Shown here one piece after another: positions 38,150 through 49,665 of a DNA stretch of 64,000 nucleotides. Position 1 is the stretch's first letter; each line of letters begins with the position of its first letter. The position numbers were made by a program, and so were the translations under genes. Origin of the DNA: Bathynomus jamesi (Eukaryota > Arthropoda > Malacostraca > Isopoda > Cirolanidae); contig JAJOZX010000874.1 in assembly GCA_023014485.1 (NCBI GenBank), positions 897,501-961,500 on the forward strand. Direction: 5' to 3'. The notes below the pieces were generated by a model. That model did not search any database and had not been told where the DNA came from. It saw only the letters and a program-made list of their open reading frames with translations.

Positions 38150-40580
38150 GGTGGACGCCAAACGGCCGACCCGAAGTTCTGCCAGTACCTGGCTCAGTGG
38201 AAAACCTACAAAAGATCTTCTAACCTCGCGATTACCTTCAAAGCGTGAAGTGTTAAGCTAGTTCTTATTTCATCACATCGAGGAAAAACGAACAGTCACT
38301 GCAAGTTTGAAAGAGACTGTCTCTGCTGTTCTTTATATCTGGGATAAAGCGAGGATTCCAACTCAAAGATCGGACAATGCTGAGAGGAAACTGAGAAAAC
38401 TATTCGAACAATATTGCGCTCTAAAGAAAAATAGGTAGTCATCCTCAGAAAGCATACAGATGCATGTTGCATTATTCAATGCTGATCTTCAAGAAATTTT
38501 CGATGTCGTCAGAGCAGATGCCTTAAAGATAATTACTAACGAAGAGGACAAAGAATTCCTTTTCAAGCAGAGAGAATATCGTTCCTGCGCCAGTTTTGGA
38601 GGCATTGATCGAGCCTTGGCTAAAAAGGATGATCGGAAGAGGCAACGAGAAGAATCTGAATATAATAGAAAAAAGCGGAGCGACGATGAAAAACAAAAGA
38701 AATGTCAACTTATGGCACCTGACAAAGTGGTAATTGATGTGGATTCTTCCTCCTCGTCCACGGATTCTAATGCATCATGTCGTCCATCTACATCAGTGGT
38801 TCCCAAACTTTTATGGTGGCGACCCTGAATAAAATATTGTCCTGGCCTGGCGACCCTAAACGCTGGTACATGCAGTGTTAATGACCAATCATTTTGATAC
38901 GTTGTGTTTATATTCATATAGTTTGATTGAATCAGTCGTTGAGAATTTCCGTCCCACGACCCTCAGGAACACCTTCCCGATCCTCACTTGGGTCGCGACC
39001 ATGGGTTTGGGAACCACTGATCTACATCATCATCGAACCCTCCTTCCAAGTGCAAGAAAGCAGTCATCTCAGATGAGGTAGCCCAGCGACTCGACCGTGT
39101 TAATCTAAGCGATCGCAATGCAACCTTTGTTATTGCAGCATCAGCCAAGTCTCTTGGCCATGATCTTGGCTCAATGTCATTTTCTAGAAGTACAATTCGT
39201 CGCTCTCGAATTAAAGCTCGTGAAACTATCGCAACTGCTGAAAAATCAAGCTTTTCTCCTGACACTCCGCTTCTGCTTCACTGGGATGTGAAAATGCTTC
39301 CTGATATAACAGGGGGACATGAAAATGTGGACCGCATCGCCATCGTTGTTTCAGTAGGAGGAGGAGATAAACTACTTGGTGTTCCACTCATTCATCACGG
39401 AACGGGACAAGCACAAGCTGATGTTTGTCTCAGGATGTTGGATGAGTGGGGCTTAAGAAACCAGTTGCAGGGGCTTGTGTTTGATACAACAGCATCAAAT
39501 ACTGGGCTGATGTCTGGAGCTTGTACCCTGATAGAGAGAGCTGTAGGCGCTCTCTGACGTGGATAGCATGTCGTCATCATGTGTAGGAAGTCGTTTTGGC
39601 TAGCGGATTTTCTAGTATTCTTGAACCTTCGAAAGGACCACAAGTTTCATTGTTTAAGCATTTCATGGCACAATGGCCAGTTATCAATAAAGAAAAATTT
39701 ATATCAGCAGAAATTGAACTTTTTGAAGGAAACTTGTGGGAATTTTGGCAAGAGATGATACAGTACCTCTCCGACGTTCTTCAGAACAGCAGCTTCTCAA
39801 GAGATGACTACAGAGAATTCCTCCATCTTTCTCTAATTCTCGTGGGAGGAAGTTTGCCTAAGAAGTACATCAGAGCTCCAGGAGCTCTTCATCAGGCTCG
39901 CTGGATGGCAAAAGCTACCTATGCTTTGAAGATCTTTCTCTTCCAGGAGAAAATGAAACTTACTGCTAATGAAAAAAAGGGTCTGAAAGATTTTGTTTCT
40001 TTGTGGTACTTGTTTATAGTAAATATTGGCATGAAGCACCCTTGGCAGTGAGGGCCCCTAGAAACGACCTAGCTTTTCTAACAGTTATGGAGACTTATCC
40101 AAACAGGGTTTTGGCTGAAATTGCACTCAAGGCATTTAAGAGACATCTCTGGTACTTCTCGGAAGAGCTGATTGGACTGTCACTTTTTGACGATGGGCTG
40201 GACAGCAAAGTAAAAAAAATATGATTAAAAAATTATCTCATCCTGCAAAAGCGAAAGGTCTGAAGCGCCTCGAGTCAAAACTGTTCAAAACAGCAAACCC
40301 ATTGGAAACTTACGTCAGCGAGACGTCTCAACTCTTCGATGTACTGGATAAAAACGGAAAGAAGATTGCTTAAGAGTTTCTTTCGAAACCACCAAGTGAA
40401 TGGGTAAGTAACGACAAATAAGAGTTGTTGAAAGAAAGAGCATTGAAGATGAAGGTTGTCAATGACTCTGCAGAGAGAGCGATTGCTCTTGCTCTTATTC
40501 AACGGTACAATACAACGCTTACCAAAGATGAGCAGCAAAAACAATTCGTTCACCGCATTGTTGAGACCCATCGATGAACG
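38150..40580 (+). pseudogene. HWD/DTTASNTG-family putative transposase, copy 3
   Basis: The most complete copy. N-terminal part: KRPTRSSASTWLSGKPTKDL, VSAVLYIWDKARIPTQRSDN, a charged coil with DKEFLFKQREYR, and a Ser/Asp linker interrupted by a hAT MITE (38794-39019). Then come AQRLDRVNLSDRNATFVI, LLLHWDVKMLPDITG (about 39.28 kb), VSVGGGDKLLGVPLIHHGTG, LVFDTTASNTGLMSGACTLI (about 39.48 kb), a damaged CRHH region near 39.57 kb, YIRAPGALHQARWMAKATYA, and the C-terminal VVNDSAERAIALALIQRYN ending near 40580. Similarity to the copies at 4.4-5.4 and 21.3-23.3 kb is consistent along the length. Several stops. Termini were not identified. Confidence 0.7.
38794..39019. mobile_element. hAT MITE with perfect 8-bp duplication ATCTACAT
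   Basis: ATCTACAT precedes (38786-38793) and follows (39020-39027) a 226-bp element. Its ends are CAGTGGTTCCCAAAC and the reverse complement GTTTGGGAACCACTG; inner GGCGACCC/GGGTCGCGACC is also mirrored. Textbook hAT MITE. Excising it with one duplication rejoins the Ser-rich linker of the host element. Confidence 0.95.
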
Positions 40581-40629
40581 TTTCCTACCCGCTCTAAAGC
40601 GTCAGTAGAATGGGCGCAAAAGGAGAGCG

Positions 40630-40775
40630 TGCAATACAATTACAAATGTTGATCAATGTTGCAATAGGTTATGCAACAAATGAGGGATGGGGAATGTTGC
40701 AAGATGTTATGCAACAAGGGGAGGGGATGTTGCAAGAGCAACAATGGGTTATGCAACTTGGGGGCGGAGATATCC
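40630..40775. repeat. Imperfect GTTGCAA...TTATGCAAC repeats
   Basis: Three units of roughly 40 bp carry AATGTTGCAA, TTATGCAAC and a G-rich spacer. Each unit can form a small hairpin (GTTGCA/TGCAAC). The frame through them is not a gene. Confidence 0.65.
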
Positions 40776-40909
40776 CCCAAGAGAAAGAGAGGAGAAGGAG
40801 AGAGAGGAAGAGAGGTGTTCGCCTGGCAGGAGCCAAGCGCATATTAAGACTTCAGCTGAGCTGCCGTTGTCTTAATATGTTCCTAATCAACCAGTTGGCT
40901 TATCTGGCT

Positions 40910-41150
40910 GAACTGCCAGATTGCGCTAGTTATTTAATTAAAGTATATATTCTCGCCAGTTGGCTTAACCAGCCAGTTGACTTAGAAGGCGTAAATGGCT
41001 TTTTCAAATGTACATTATTGAGTTGCCAGATTGCGTTTATTTATTTAATTAAAGCATATATTCTGGTATAAAGAGCCAGTTGATTTAGAAGGCGTAAATG
41101 GCTTGGTCAGGTGTACATTATTAAGGTTGCCACATTGTGCTATCCAGATA
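40910..41150. repeat. Tandem repeat, period ~105-110 bp
   Basis: Two full units and a partial third share TGCCAGATTGCG, TTATTTAATTAAAG, TATATTCT, TTAGAAGGCGTAAATGGCTT and GTACATTATT in order. Confidence 0.8.
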
Positions 41151-41532
41151 TTTTTGGCAGTTAGCTTAGAAATCCGTCAGCTGTTTTAGAAGCCAGCCAT
41201 TTGGTGTAATTAAATGTCGTGTACAACCAAAAGAAGTAAATAAAACACCATTACATCATTCTGTTTATTTAGACGAATTAATGGATCAATTTCACGAAAC
41301 ATATAGAAAATAAATATACAATGGAATATATAACTTATGATCAAAAATAATAATAGCCAAGAAATACGAACGATGAATATATAATCAAAATAAATATACA
41401 ATGAAACGATGGAATATATATGATCAAAAAATAATAATAGCATAAGAAAAAAATATATATATATGTGTGTGTGTACATATATAAATATATAATTAACAAT
41501 ATACAAAACGATGTAGTATAACCATCAATATA

Positions 41533-42156
41533 CAGGGTGTCCCAGAATTAACTATCTATTTCAATGAAATCGGACAAATTTTTAAAAACACACTTTTATT
41601 TATGTTTATCATGTTTAATATGTGTTAAAAATGTATAAATTTCTAAATTTTTTTCAGAATTTTATTTTCATAATTTTTTCATTATCTGGTCCAATGAAAG
41701 ACCGTCTGAAGTCATAGAATGGCAAAGAGACTCTCCAAAAGTTAACGTGTGGCTTGGAATGACCAAATCCAAAATTTATGGTGCTCCATCTTGTTGAAAC
41801 AACATTATCAAGAATGACATCATCAAGAAGCTGTGGTTCGAGAAACTGCTGAAGCATATCAAGGTAGACGGTACCTGTTACAGTTGCTTCCGCAAAGAAG
41901 AATGGGCCATAAATTTTGGATTTGGTCATTCCAAGCCACACGTTAACTTTTGGAGAGTCTCTTTGCCATTCTATGACTTCAGACGGTCTTTCATTGGACC
42001 AGATAATGAAAAAATTATGAAAATAAAATTATGAAAAAAATTTAGAAATTTATACATTTTTAACACATATTAAACATGATAAACATAAATAAAAGTGTGT
42101 TTTTAAAAAATTTGTCCGATTTCATTGAAATAGATAGTTAATTCTGGGACACCCTG
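41533..42156. mobile_element. mariner-derived foldback with ~250-bp arms
   Basis: Arms 41533-41781 and 41907-42156 are nearly perfect reverse complements around a 125-bp spacer. Outer ends CAGGGTGTCCCAGAATTAAC/CACCCTG are mariner-type and are flanked by TA (41531-41532, 42157-42158). The minus-strand frame 41941-41654 includes SKIYGPFFFAEATVTGTVYL and DMLQQFLEPQLLDD, an internal mariner transposase fragment. It is a rearranged or inverted-duplicate element, not an active copy. Confidence 0.9.
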
Positions 42157-42272
42157 TATTAGAACAGAAAAAGAAAATATATACAGTATATACACAGTTA
42201 TATTAATAATTAAATATATTGAAAATAATAATATCCAAAAGAAGCAGTATAATCAGTTGCATATTAGTACAG

Positions 42273-42274
<2 letters not shown>

Positions 42275-42321
<47 letters not shown>
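42275..42321. repeat. (AT)n microsatellite at the left edge of Polinton 2
   Basis: About 46 bp of pure AT. No Polinton terminal repeat is discernible beside it. Confidence 0.85.
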
Positions 42322-42326
<5 letters not shown>

Positions 42327-42365
42327 CAATTAAATATATTGAAAATAAATATACATCAAAATACT

Positions 42366-43428
42366 TTATATTCTACGGCGCAAAATACTAAACTCACACG
42401 CAGTCGAGTCTACATTCACATCATTACTGCTTTGCACCACACGGAAAACACGTCCAACCATTACTTCACCACTCAAGTTATACGGATACCTATATTCGAT
42501 ATAAATGGCTTTCGTATCGTTCAATACTAATTTTGTGCTCACTTTAATTTCGGCTGGCAAGTTATCTTTAAACACGGCTAGAATACAATCAAAAGCACAC
42601 ACAACGAGGTCATCGTTATCCACAACATCATTATTAAATACAAGTTTATAAACACTCCTTTCAATCGAGGGTTTTTTCTTACGTCCCGAGCTTTTCAATC
42701 GTGAACTCTTCTTCACTCTGCATAGCGGCAATTGAAATAATCTTCCAAGTCGTAACGACATTATATAGGGATACAGCTCTTCAGGTTGAACAGTGTACGC
42801 GAGCTCTGCCCTGTACCGCTCAAGTGCTTTGTACCAAAGTTCATGATATTTCGAAGTCTAAACCTTTTAAACATGCATCCACCTCTAGACCATTCTCACC
42901 TTGTTCATTCCTACATTCGATAAATCCGTGGAGCAGAGCGGTGTATGCGTAATCAAGAACCGTATCAAAATAAATCATATCCGTAACACGAGCTTCTAAT
43001 TTAGGTTTCAGCTTGCGGAACCCGACGATTTCAAACATTCTGTCGAGGATGAAAAGGTTTCGCGTAGGGACAAGAACGTTATTATCAGATGCATTCTCCC
43101 ACATCAGTCGTATATCAATGCATGGCTGATCGTTATTTATACACAACGTGCAAACAACGGCATATGAGGAGGCAGCACTAATCTGTTCTCTTCTTGTATC
43201 TACACCTGCAGGTATTTTATAACGGTCCTCACCCCACTTCTCAACTATCACGAAGACTCTATTCATCTCCTCAACACTTAAATAAATAACATTATGTATG
43301 CTTGCTTGCCTGCAAATCGTTTCAAGTACATAGTTAATGGTGCCGGTTTCACGCCTGAACACGCGCAATGACTTCGTCACGGACACATCGTACGCGACAT
43401 TGAGAATGCTTCTCAAAGGAAGTTCCAC
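42366..43428 (-). pseudogene. Polinton accessory ORF A (unknown)
   Basis: The frame 43428-42841 (195 codons, MELPLRSILNVAYDVSVTKS) and the next frame (through KYHELWYKALERYRAELAYT into MSLRLGRLFQLPLCRVKKSS, ending 42366) read as one protein of about 355 residues with a frameshift at 42841. It contains SVEEMNRVFVIVEKWGEDRY and RLMWENASDNNVLVPTRN. I recognise no domain, membrane segment or catalytic motif. Alternatively the Met at 42761 begins a separate gene. Its placement downstream of the polymerase suggests an early, non-structural role; that is a guess. Confidence 0.6.
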
Positions 43429-43477
43429 CGTATTCGCACGTCCAGTCGGTTCAAGCTCTGAGATGACTATGAGCTAC

Positions 43478-43655
43478 AGGTGGGCGGATCGGCTCGACGG
43501 GCGGAGTGAGTCACGCTGATGAATCGTGTACGGGTTTTTTCGAACTCGTGTGTTTTGGAGGGGTGAGGTACACGGGTGGGCGGCTCGACAGGGGGAGCGA
43601 GTCACACCATAAACTGCTGAAGCGTGTACGGGCTTGTTCGAATACTTGTGCCCAT
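43478..43655. repeat. Imperfect ~95-bp tandem duplication
   Basis: GGTGGGCGG...CTCGACGGGCGGAGTGAGTC and then CGTGTACGGGTTTTTTCGAA recur about 95 bp on as GGTGGGCGGCTCGACAGGGG, GAGCGAGTCAC and CGTGTACGGGCTTGTTCGAA. It lies between accessory ORFs A and B and is much more GC-rich than its neighbours. Confidence 0.8.
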
Positions 43656-43740
43656 TATACTGGGCTAACAGAATTTTCCGCTACATGAAGCAATACCGAG
43701 TTTAATGTTTTATCACTCACCAGACGTTCATTTCCACAAA

Positions 43741-43980
43741 CTAAACATCTTCACAATCCGGTGCACTATTTGAGAGAAACATATACCCATATTCGTCTCT
43801 AAAGTTTGTTAAAAACTCACACAGGCCATTAGCCATAACCTCATTACAAACCTCATGATATATATTAATATAGTGGTAAAAATACTTAAGATTCTCCATG
43901 ATGACAAGATTTACTTTCTCAACCGTAGGGTACGAGTAGTCGGTATGATGTAACATGACATAATATCGCTTGTCAACCAC
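43741..43980 (-). CDS. Polinton accessory ORF B (79 aa, unknown)
   Basis: Open frame starting MVDKRYYVMLHHTDYSYPTV, rich in Tyr and His, with an acidic end (APDCEDV). It follows ORF C by about 20 bp on the same strand. No motif recognised. It may be the C-terminal half of a longer protein whose upstream part is lost to stops between 43980 and 44001. Confidence 0.45.
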   Translation of the reverse strand: MVDKRYYVMLHHTDYSYPTVEKVNLVIMENLKYFYHYINIYHEVCNEVMANGLCEFLTNFRDEYGYMFLSNSAPDCEDV

Positions 43981-44000
43981 TCATCAACAAGACTCACTAT

Positions 44001-44300
44001 TCATAACAGTTGCTTATCTTCTGAAGGTGTTGTTTCTTCTACTTCGTGGTATATGTGAGCCTTTATAAAGGTTAGGTCTATAACATACTTCAATACATCG
44101 TTTGTACTGTGAAATTCTACAATGCCCTCGCCAGAATACCCGTAGAGTATTTGAACATCTTGGTCCTTCGCAAGGCTCAATGTAGCCTTAAAAGTATCAA
44201 AGGAGGGTGGAATAGGGAGTTTTTCAGTATCCACAACATCTTGGCACTTTGCCGAATACCACTTCATGAACATTGAACACGCAATATTAAAAGTAGCCAT
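44001..44300 (-). CDS. Polinton accessory ORF C (99 aa, unknown)
   Basis: Open frame starting MATFNIACSMFMKWYSAKCQ with a Glu-rich C terminus (VEETTPSEDKQLL). It contains KDQDVQILYGYSGEGIVEFH. Soluble-looking, no signal peptide or zinc motif. It lies about 250 bp downstream of the polymerase stop on the same strand. Function unknown. Confidence 0.5.
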   Translation of the reverse strand: MATFNIACSMFMKWYSAKCQDVVDTEKLPIPPSFDTFKATLSLAKDQDVQILYGYSGEGIVEFHSTNDVLKYVIDLTFIKAHIYHEVEETTPSEDKQLL

Positions 44301-44554
44301 TACTACTTTCCGTCTACGCGGGAGAATACACGCCTGAGCTCAAGGTTATGCAGAGGTCAACTGAGCACGCAGGGATAGTGATATGCTCAGGTAGTGGTAG
44401 GAGCCACGTGACTGATCTTACATTGGTGGGAGCTTAGCTTTTTACTGTACTCACACACGCACGCACGCATAGGAGAAAATGAAACCTTAATTGAAGCAAA
44501 TATACGTGATAAATAAACATATCGTTAACAATACACATATATAAATAAATACAA
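44301..44554. other. Spacer between polymerase and accessory ORFs
   Basis: No gene seen. It contains a short CACACACGCACGCACGCAT run at about 44452-44470. Possible transcript end for the polymerase, without a clear AATAAA on the minus strand. Confidence 0.4.
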
Positions 44555-47500
44555 TCAAGGATTAAGGTAGCCAAAGGGTACGGTATCATAGGTACCAGGC
44601 ACCTGGTAACGCTTCCTATAGGTATTACGGCATACCTTCGTGCCCCTAAGTTCCTTCACACCCCTCAGTTTCTGCGCCCGAAAATTGTGCGTCCTCACAG
44701 TAAGTTGGGGTGACTGGTCACCCTCATCTTCCAAGCACACTGGATCCTTCAACGAGTCAAGGTTAACGACTCGACGGTTCGCATGGTTAACCGTGATACC
44801 CTTAGCCTTCACGATATACTTCATATCATCCCCCACCCTCACCCGTACCCCATAAGTTTTTGGTCCTGTTGATACAAACGAGTCTGCGTATGCACCATCA
44901 CCATACTCATCCTTGATCTCGTCAGTTAGCTCTCCGAGGAATTCACCAATAGCGGGCATGTATTCAACCTCCCTCGCTGTGAATATCACGCTATCTGTAT
45001 CAGCGTACAGCACCCTCCGTCCAAGAGAGTGCAGTAGACCCCAAAGTTTGATGCAGGCGTAGGCCGTTTTGAAGCTGACTACAGGTGTTTGTAACCCGTG
45101 AGGTATCTGTGGTAAGTTCGGTGATGTTGTACTTTATTATGTAAGTATTACCTAAATTCACGATCTCCATAACCTCTTTATCGGGAGCGTTGACACAATC
45201 CCAGACTTCATTATAACTTTGTGCCAAATGACGTTCCCTTTGCCGGTATTCTGTGCAAATTTCCCCAAAGACTGTTTAGACAGAACTTTGCACTAAAGTG
45301 CTTGCCAGGATTCTTAACAATTTGGGAACGGTCAAGCTGTATACCTTCATGGGCACGGTAACGCTGAATATAAGCCGTTTTTTCATCTTCGGTATTAACC
45401 CCTCGCGGATATCCTGATGCTTCTACTTTATCCTTAAAAAAAGCGTTTATATATGGTGTAAAAAGGTTGGGTAGCTTCTGAAACCTCCACAACTCATGTA
45501 TCTTCAATATTCTGTACCCATGGCGAACGGCTAGGGCCAGCTCAGGGCTTGTATATACACCTCTGATCTTACGCTGGTTGGTTGTATGGTTACAATCACC
45601 GTTGTTCTCCTCTGCGCACTTCGCGCACAGGGGAAACAAGAGCTTGTGATCTATAACGACGAGTAAGATCGGTATCCATAAATCGCGAGGGGGAGCACGT
45701 CTACGAAAGAGAGTCCAAAGTAGCGCTCATTCAAGTTAGCTGAAAACTCCTCGATGGTTGGTATGGTACCCACATTTTTTCAGGCGCACCTACGGGGTAC
45801 GGATTGTTCTTCATCACGTAGGGGTATAAAGAGCAGAAGTCGGTAGTGGAGTTTCACGCCCTCCGTAGGCGGAAAGTATAGCTTGAATGGGTTTGTACGC
45901 CCCCAAACAAGCTGTCACCGCATTTGAGGGGGTCCAACACCATTGAACGTTTGATGGCCCTTATTTCTTCACGGTACTGGGCATCTGTTTCCATCCGTGC
46001 ATCATACTCATGCTCCCACACGATTTTGTGAGTGAACTGGGAGCCTATAAGTTGATCACGGTTACGGGTCCATGCGAGGCTGTCGGCGGGGGATCTTCCA
46101 TAAAGGTCCCCTGTGACGGCACATTCAGCGCGCGGGCATCCATGCCACCAGCAGCCGTTAAAGGAATACACAGTCTTCTCACCAGTGGCTGGATCCTCAC
46201 TTAGGCCGTCAACCCAAAAAACACGACCATTGACCTTAACGGGTACTTCACCCGTGTTGCGGGCATGTTTTATGTATACCCTCTGTTGCTGTAGGTGTAT
46301 GAGCCAGTAAATAGCCTTGTGCCCATAACTGCGGGTTGTTTCTGTGAATGAATGATGCTAAGGTGTCTTTAGGCATGAAGTTATTCTTGAACACTGTAAA
46401 ACATAATGAGGCGATCGTGGTCGCGACTTGCAGCGGATCGCATTTGAAACGGGTTATGTACATCCTTCTAAAGGCTTGAAAGCATACTCTAAGTACACGT
46501 ACGTCATTCACGCAATAACGTTCACATTCATCGGCTATATGTATGGAAGCTTCATTAAAACTGTTGTAGTAGCGGTCAAAATCTTCACGCTCACTATCAC
46601 TCATGTTGGTGTAGTTAAAGTAATGTTTGGGTGGAGGTAGTCCTACGTAATTCAAAGTTTCGTTAGTGAGGAATGTGTAAGGGAAATACCCTTTTGAAAC
46701 TTCAGCGGCTACGCCCATGACCTTGGGCAGCTTTGCTAATTTACAAGGTGTGAACAGCAGGGTGTCTTTAAACTGTACATTACCTCTTATCTGCATCTGT
46801 ATTAGTTTGTTGCCTCTTTTCAAGGGATCACCTGTAAATATCGCAGACGACTCGTGTTCAAGCAGCTCCTTATAAAGGAACTGTGTGTCAAATTTCGCCC
46901 CGTTATGGGCAAGAATATACACAGTCATTTTTTTGAACTTGTCCGCTAATTTGACAATATAGGATACAAAGAGTTTCACAGGGCTGCCGTGTGCATCGTT
47001 TTAAAAACGTTTGTCCGTTTTCCACATTTGTGGCACTCACACTCGATCTCCATGCACTCATCACAGATAGTCTGACTTACGAGTAAATGTGGAATAACCT
47101 CTTTGGTTTCAGCGTTCGTGTAAGTTTCTATATCGTAGTACACGGTTATACAAGGGCTATTTTTAGGCTTAGCATCTTTCATATAACATACATGCTTCAC
47201 TCCATCCGCCTTATATTTTTCATGACATGTAGAACAGTGAATTTCATCGCATTTATGTTTGAAATTCCCCCAATTATTCATGTGAAACATACCGCACTTA
47301 CAAATCCTCATTTTCCTGCAAGTGCCATTTGATTTATGGAGTTCAAAGCATTTATTATTGAAAAATGTACGTCTACACACATTACATTCCCTCTTCTCGG
47401 TTTCAACTACACGACTTTCACATTTGGGGCTTTTACACTGCTCACATACCATGTAGCAATCCTTACAATGTTTCACCATATCATCAGCAAACTCGAGACA

Positions 47501-48628
47501 ACCCTTACACAAATCATGATGCCTTCCATATTTTCGACTTTTATCATAACTGGCGTAGAGAGCCCTTATGTTACGGATGGGGAGATACGATGTTCCTGAC
47601 AATCCTAAAATAAGTAGAGGTCTTGTACGATCTCTCACGCTGCTTTTAAAAACATACACAGTCCTACGACGATCATCCATTCCAAATACGACTATACGTG
47701 CATTCATTTCCTGCTCGGCCCTTCTCAGTTCTTCAGGACCCATATTACACTCAAACTCAAGCTTACAATCTGAAGCCAGTTTACGGGCACGCTGCACAAC
47801 CGTGGCAGCCAAATTTTTTGCGTCCAAGTATTTAGCACAGTGAACATATGAGCTAAGATTATTGCTATAAAACCACAACCACGATCGACGTTTAAATGCT
47901 TTCTGTAAATAACCGGAGAATTGAAATTAAGAGTATAAGGTGTGGCACTATGACCCGCAACCCGGAATACTCTGTCAATATCTACCATGAAGTTGTCCAT
48001 ATTGAAGGATGTACCACTTTGAGAGGCTTGCATTATACGGCCCAAGATATATTCTATGTCTACAGCCGCCAAACGTCTGAACGGTATTACCCCAAAATCG
48101 TCCCCCATCTGACCCGAACCTGAAGGATAACCTCGTCCGGACTTCACGTTCGTCGCGGTTCTGAAGGGCAAACTCCACAATACGTTCAACTACGCGCCGC
48201 AGTCCGTTGGTATACAGGGATCCAGGGTCAACCCTGACCACGTACCGATTTCTAGTCAGGGCAGGGGTGGGGTAGCGGTGCGCACCAACTCGAATGTTAT
48301 ACCATCCTCCACAGTATGAGAAGCTGCTGTGGAGGAAGTACCCGGAACTGAACAATGGGGCATATTTGAGGAAGGTACTATTGTGGGGGTTGTGTCGTAA
48401 GACGTAGAGGGTTGGGGCTCTATTACTGGGGTCTAACAACCGCAATCCTGGCACGCTTTATACCTGACGTGGAGGGCTCTTCATCATGCTTCCGCTTTGA
48501 ACTGTCGCATGCTACAGGTGTCGCTGGTGAGGGTTCGTCAGCGGGAAGGGTTCTGTAGCTGCACGGTCATCGGGTTCGTCTGTGATATCGATGATGGGGG
48601 CTGTACATCGTCGTCATTCACGGTTCTG
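44555..48628 (-). pseudogene. Polinton family-B DNA polymerase (protein-primed type)
   Basis: Replicates the element. N-terminal acidic/Pro-rich part (48.6-48.2 kb); a conserved block YILGRIMQASQSGTSF; then a Cys-rich region with many CxxC pairs (47.5-47.2 kb). Exonuclease motifs: YDIETY (about 47.14 kb), HNGAKFDTQF (46.9 kb), YCVNDV (46.5 kb). Polymerase motifs: DFCSLYP (45.83 kb, shifted frame), KFCLNSLWG (45.28 kb), YADTDSV (45.0 kb), then a STGPKTYG box typical of Polintons. All catalytic motifs survive, but the gene is spread over at least seven frames, with breaks near 48.45, 47.9, 46.98, 46.25, 45.85, 45.64 and 45.2 kb. It begins at a splice-acceptor-like site shared with copy 1. Confidence 0.93.
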
Positions 48629-48707
48629 TGGAAGAAGAAAAACAAAATATAAGGAACAGCACTCAAAATTTGTAATATTTTGTAAATGACCCACTTAGGG
48701 GTGTGAC
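48628..48707. promoter_or_regulatory. Divergent intergenic region, Polinton 2
   Basis: Only about 80 bp separate the polymerase (-) and ATPase (+) genes. The polymerase side ends, read on -, in TTTTTCTTCTTCCACAG, a strong 3' splice-site shape conserved in copy 1. I see no TATA box in this gap. Confidence 0.5.
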
Positions 48708-49345
48708 GTGTTAGAGATGGAATCTGTAGAAAAATTCAGGTTCACAAGCCCCTCCACATGTATTATATCTGGCCCTACAGGATGTGGAAAAACTGTATTT
48801 ATGCTTAAAATCATTAAAGATAAGGGGGAGATGTTCTCAAAATTTGTGCATAAAGTAATATGGTGCTATTCGACGTATCAGTCAGTGTTCAACGAGTACC
48901 AAGATGAAATTTTGTTCTACAAGGTGTATATGACGTTAATTCGTTAAAAGGTAATGAGCATACAGTTATTGTAATTGACGATCTCATGCTGGAAATGGAT
49001 AAAACGTTTGCCGAGACATTTACAGTGTTCTCCCACCATCTTAACATAAGCGTATTCTTCATCAATCAGAATCTATTTTTCAAAAATAGATACATGCGCG
49101 ATGTGCCGCTAAATACACAATATCTAGTCTTATTCGCACAACGTAGAGATGTGTCACAAATTGGGGTATTAGCCAATCAAATGTTTCCGAATCAACGTAA
49201 GGAGTTTTTGGAGGTTTATAAAGAAACCACAATTCAGCGTTATGGATATTTGCTTTGTGACCTTCACCCGCGAAACACGTTTAGGGTGCTTCTAAGAACG
49301 AATATATTCCCAAACGAACCTGAAACGGTGTATATTCCAGAATGA
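48708..49345 (+). pseudogene. Polinton packaging ATPase (FtsK/HerA type)
   Basis: Starts MLEMESVEKFRFTSPSTC. Walker A is IISGPTGCGKTVFML. A frameshift near 48920 (FYKVYMTLIR then stop, versus LKGNEHTVIV in the other frame) precedes Walker B VIVIDDLMLEMD. FFINQNLFFKNRYMRDVPLN follows, and the C terminus TVYIPE ends at 49345. About 212 codons in total, normal for the family. Its TGA overlaps the start of the next gene (ATGA), showing a compact late block. A single lesion separates it from an intact gene. Confidence 0.92.
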
Positions 49346-49665
49346 CAAATAGGCTGAAGAAATATCGTCGATTAATAAAAATCTATCAACGATTGTCCCG
49401 TGCACTGCAACAGATATTTGTTAAAAATATCGACTCCGACTTTTCAAAATGCATCTGTGAAATCTCTCTTAATGTTATAAAATGTAATGTGCCAATGAAA
49501 CCCCCTCAGAAGACTCGCTTACGTCATTACAAAAACATAATACGAGCGCTCGCTCATAAAAGTCAAAGTGTGGGGAAGAAAAAACGAATTATTTTACAAA
49601 GAGGGGGATCATTCCTACCCATCTTATTTTCAGTTTTGGGTCCTTTACTGACTAGGTTAATATAA
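49342..49665 (+). CDS. Polinton small conserved protein (107 aa), intact
   Basis: Starts MTNRLKKYRRLIKIYQRLSR, strongly basic, then a CICEISLNVIKCNVPMKPPQ segment, KKKRIILQRGGSFLP and a hydrophobic end (LFSVLGPLLTRLI). The ATG overlaps the ATPase stop (ATGA), and its own TAA overlaps the next ATG (TAATG). Small proteins of this pattern are constant neighbours of the ATPase in Polintons and adintoviruses. A virion or DNA-binding role fits the charge, but I know of no experiment. Confidence 0.8.
   Translation: MTNRLKKYRRLIKIYQRLSRALQQIFVKNIDSDFSKCICEISLNVIKCNVPMKPPQKTRLRHYKNIIRALAHKSQSVGKKKRIILQRGGSFLPILFSVLGPLLTRLI

Noticed and set aside
47087..47613. Plus-strand frames of 81-87 codons
   Set aside because: Antisense of the Cys-rich region of the Polinton polymerase.
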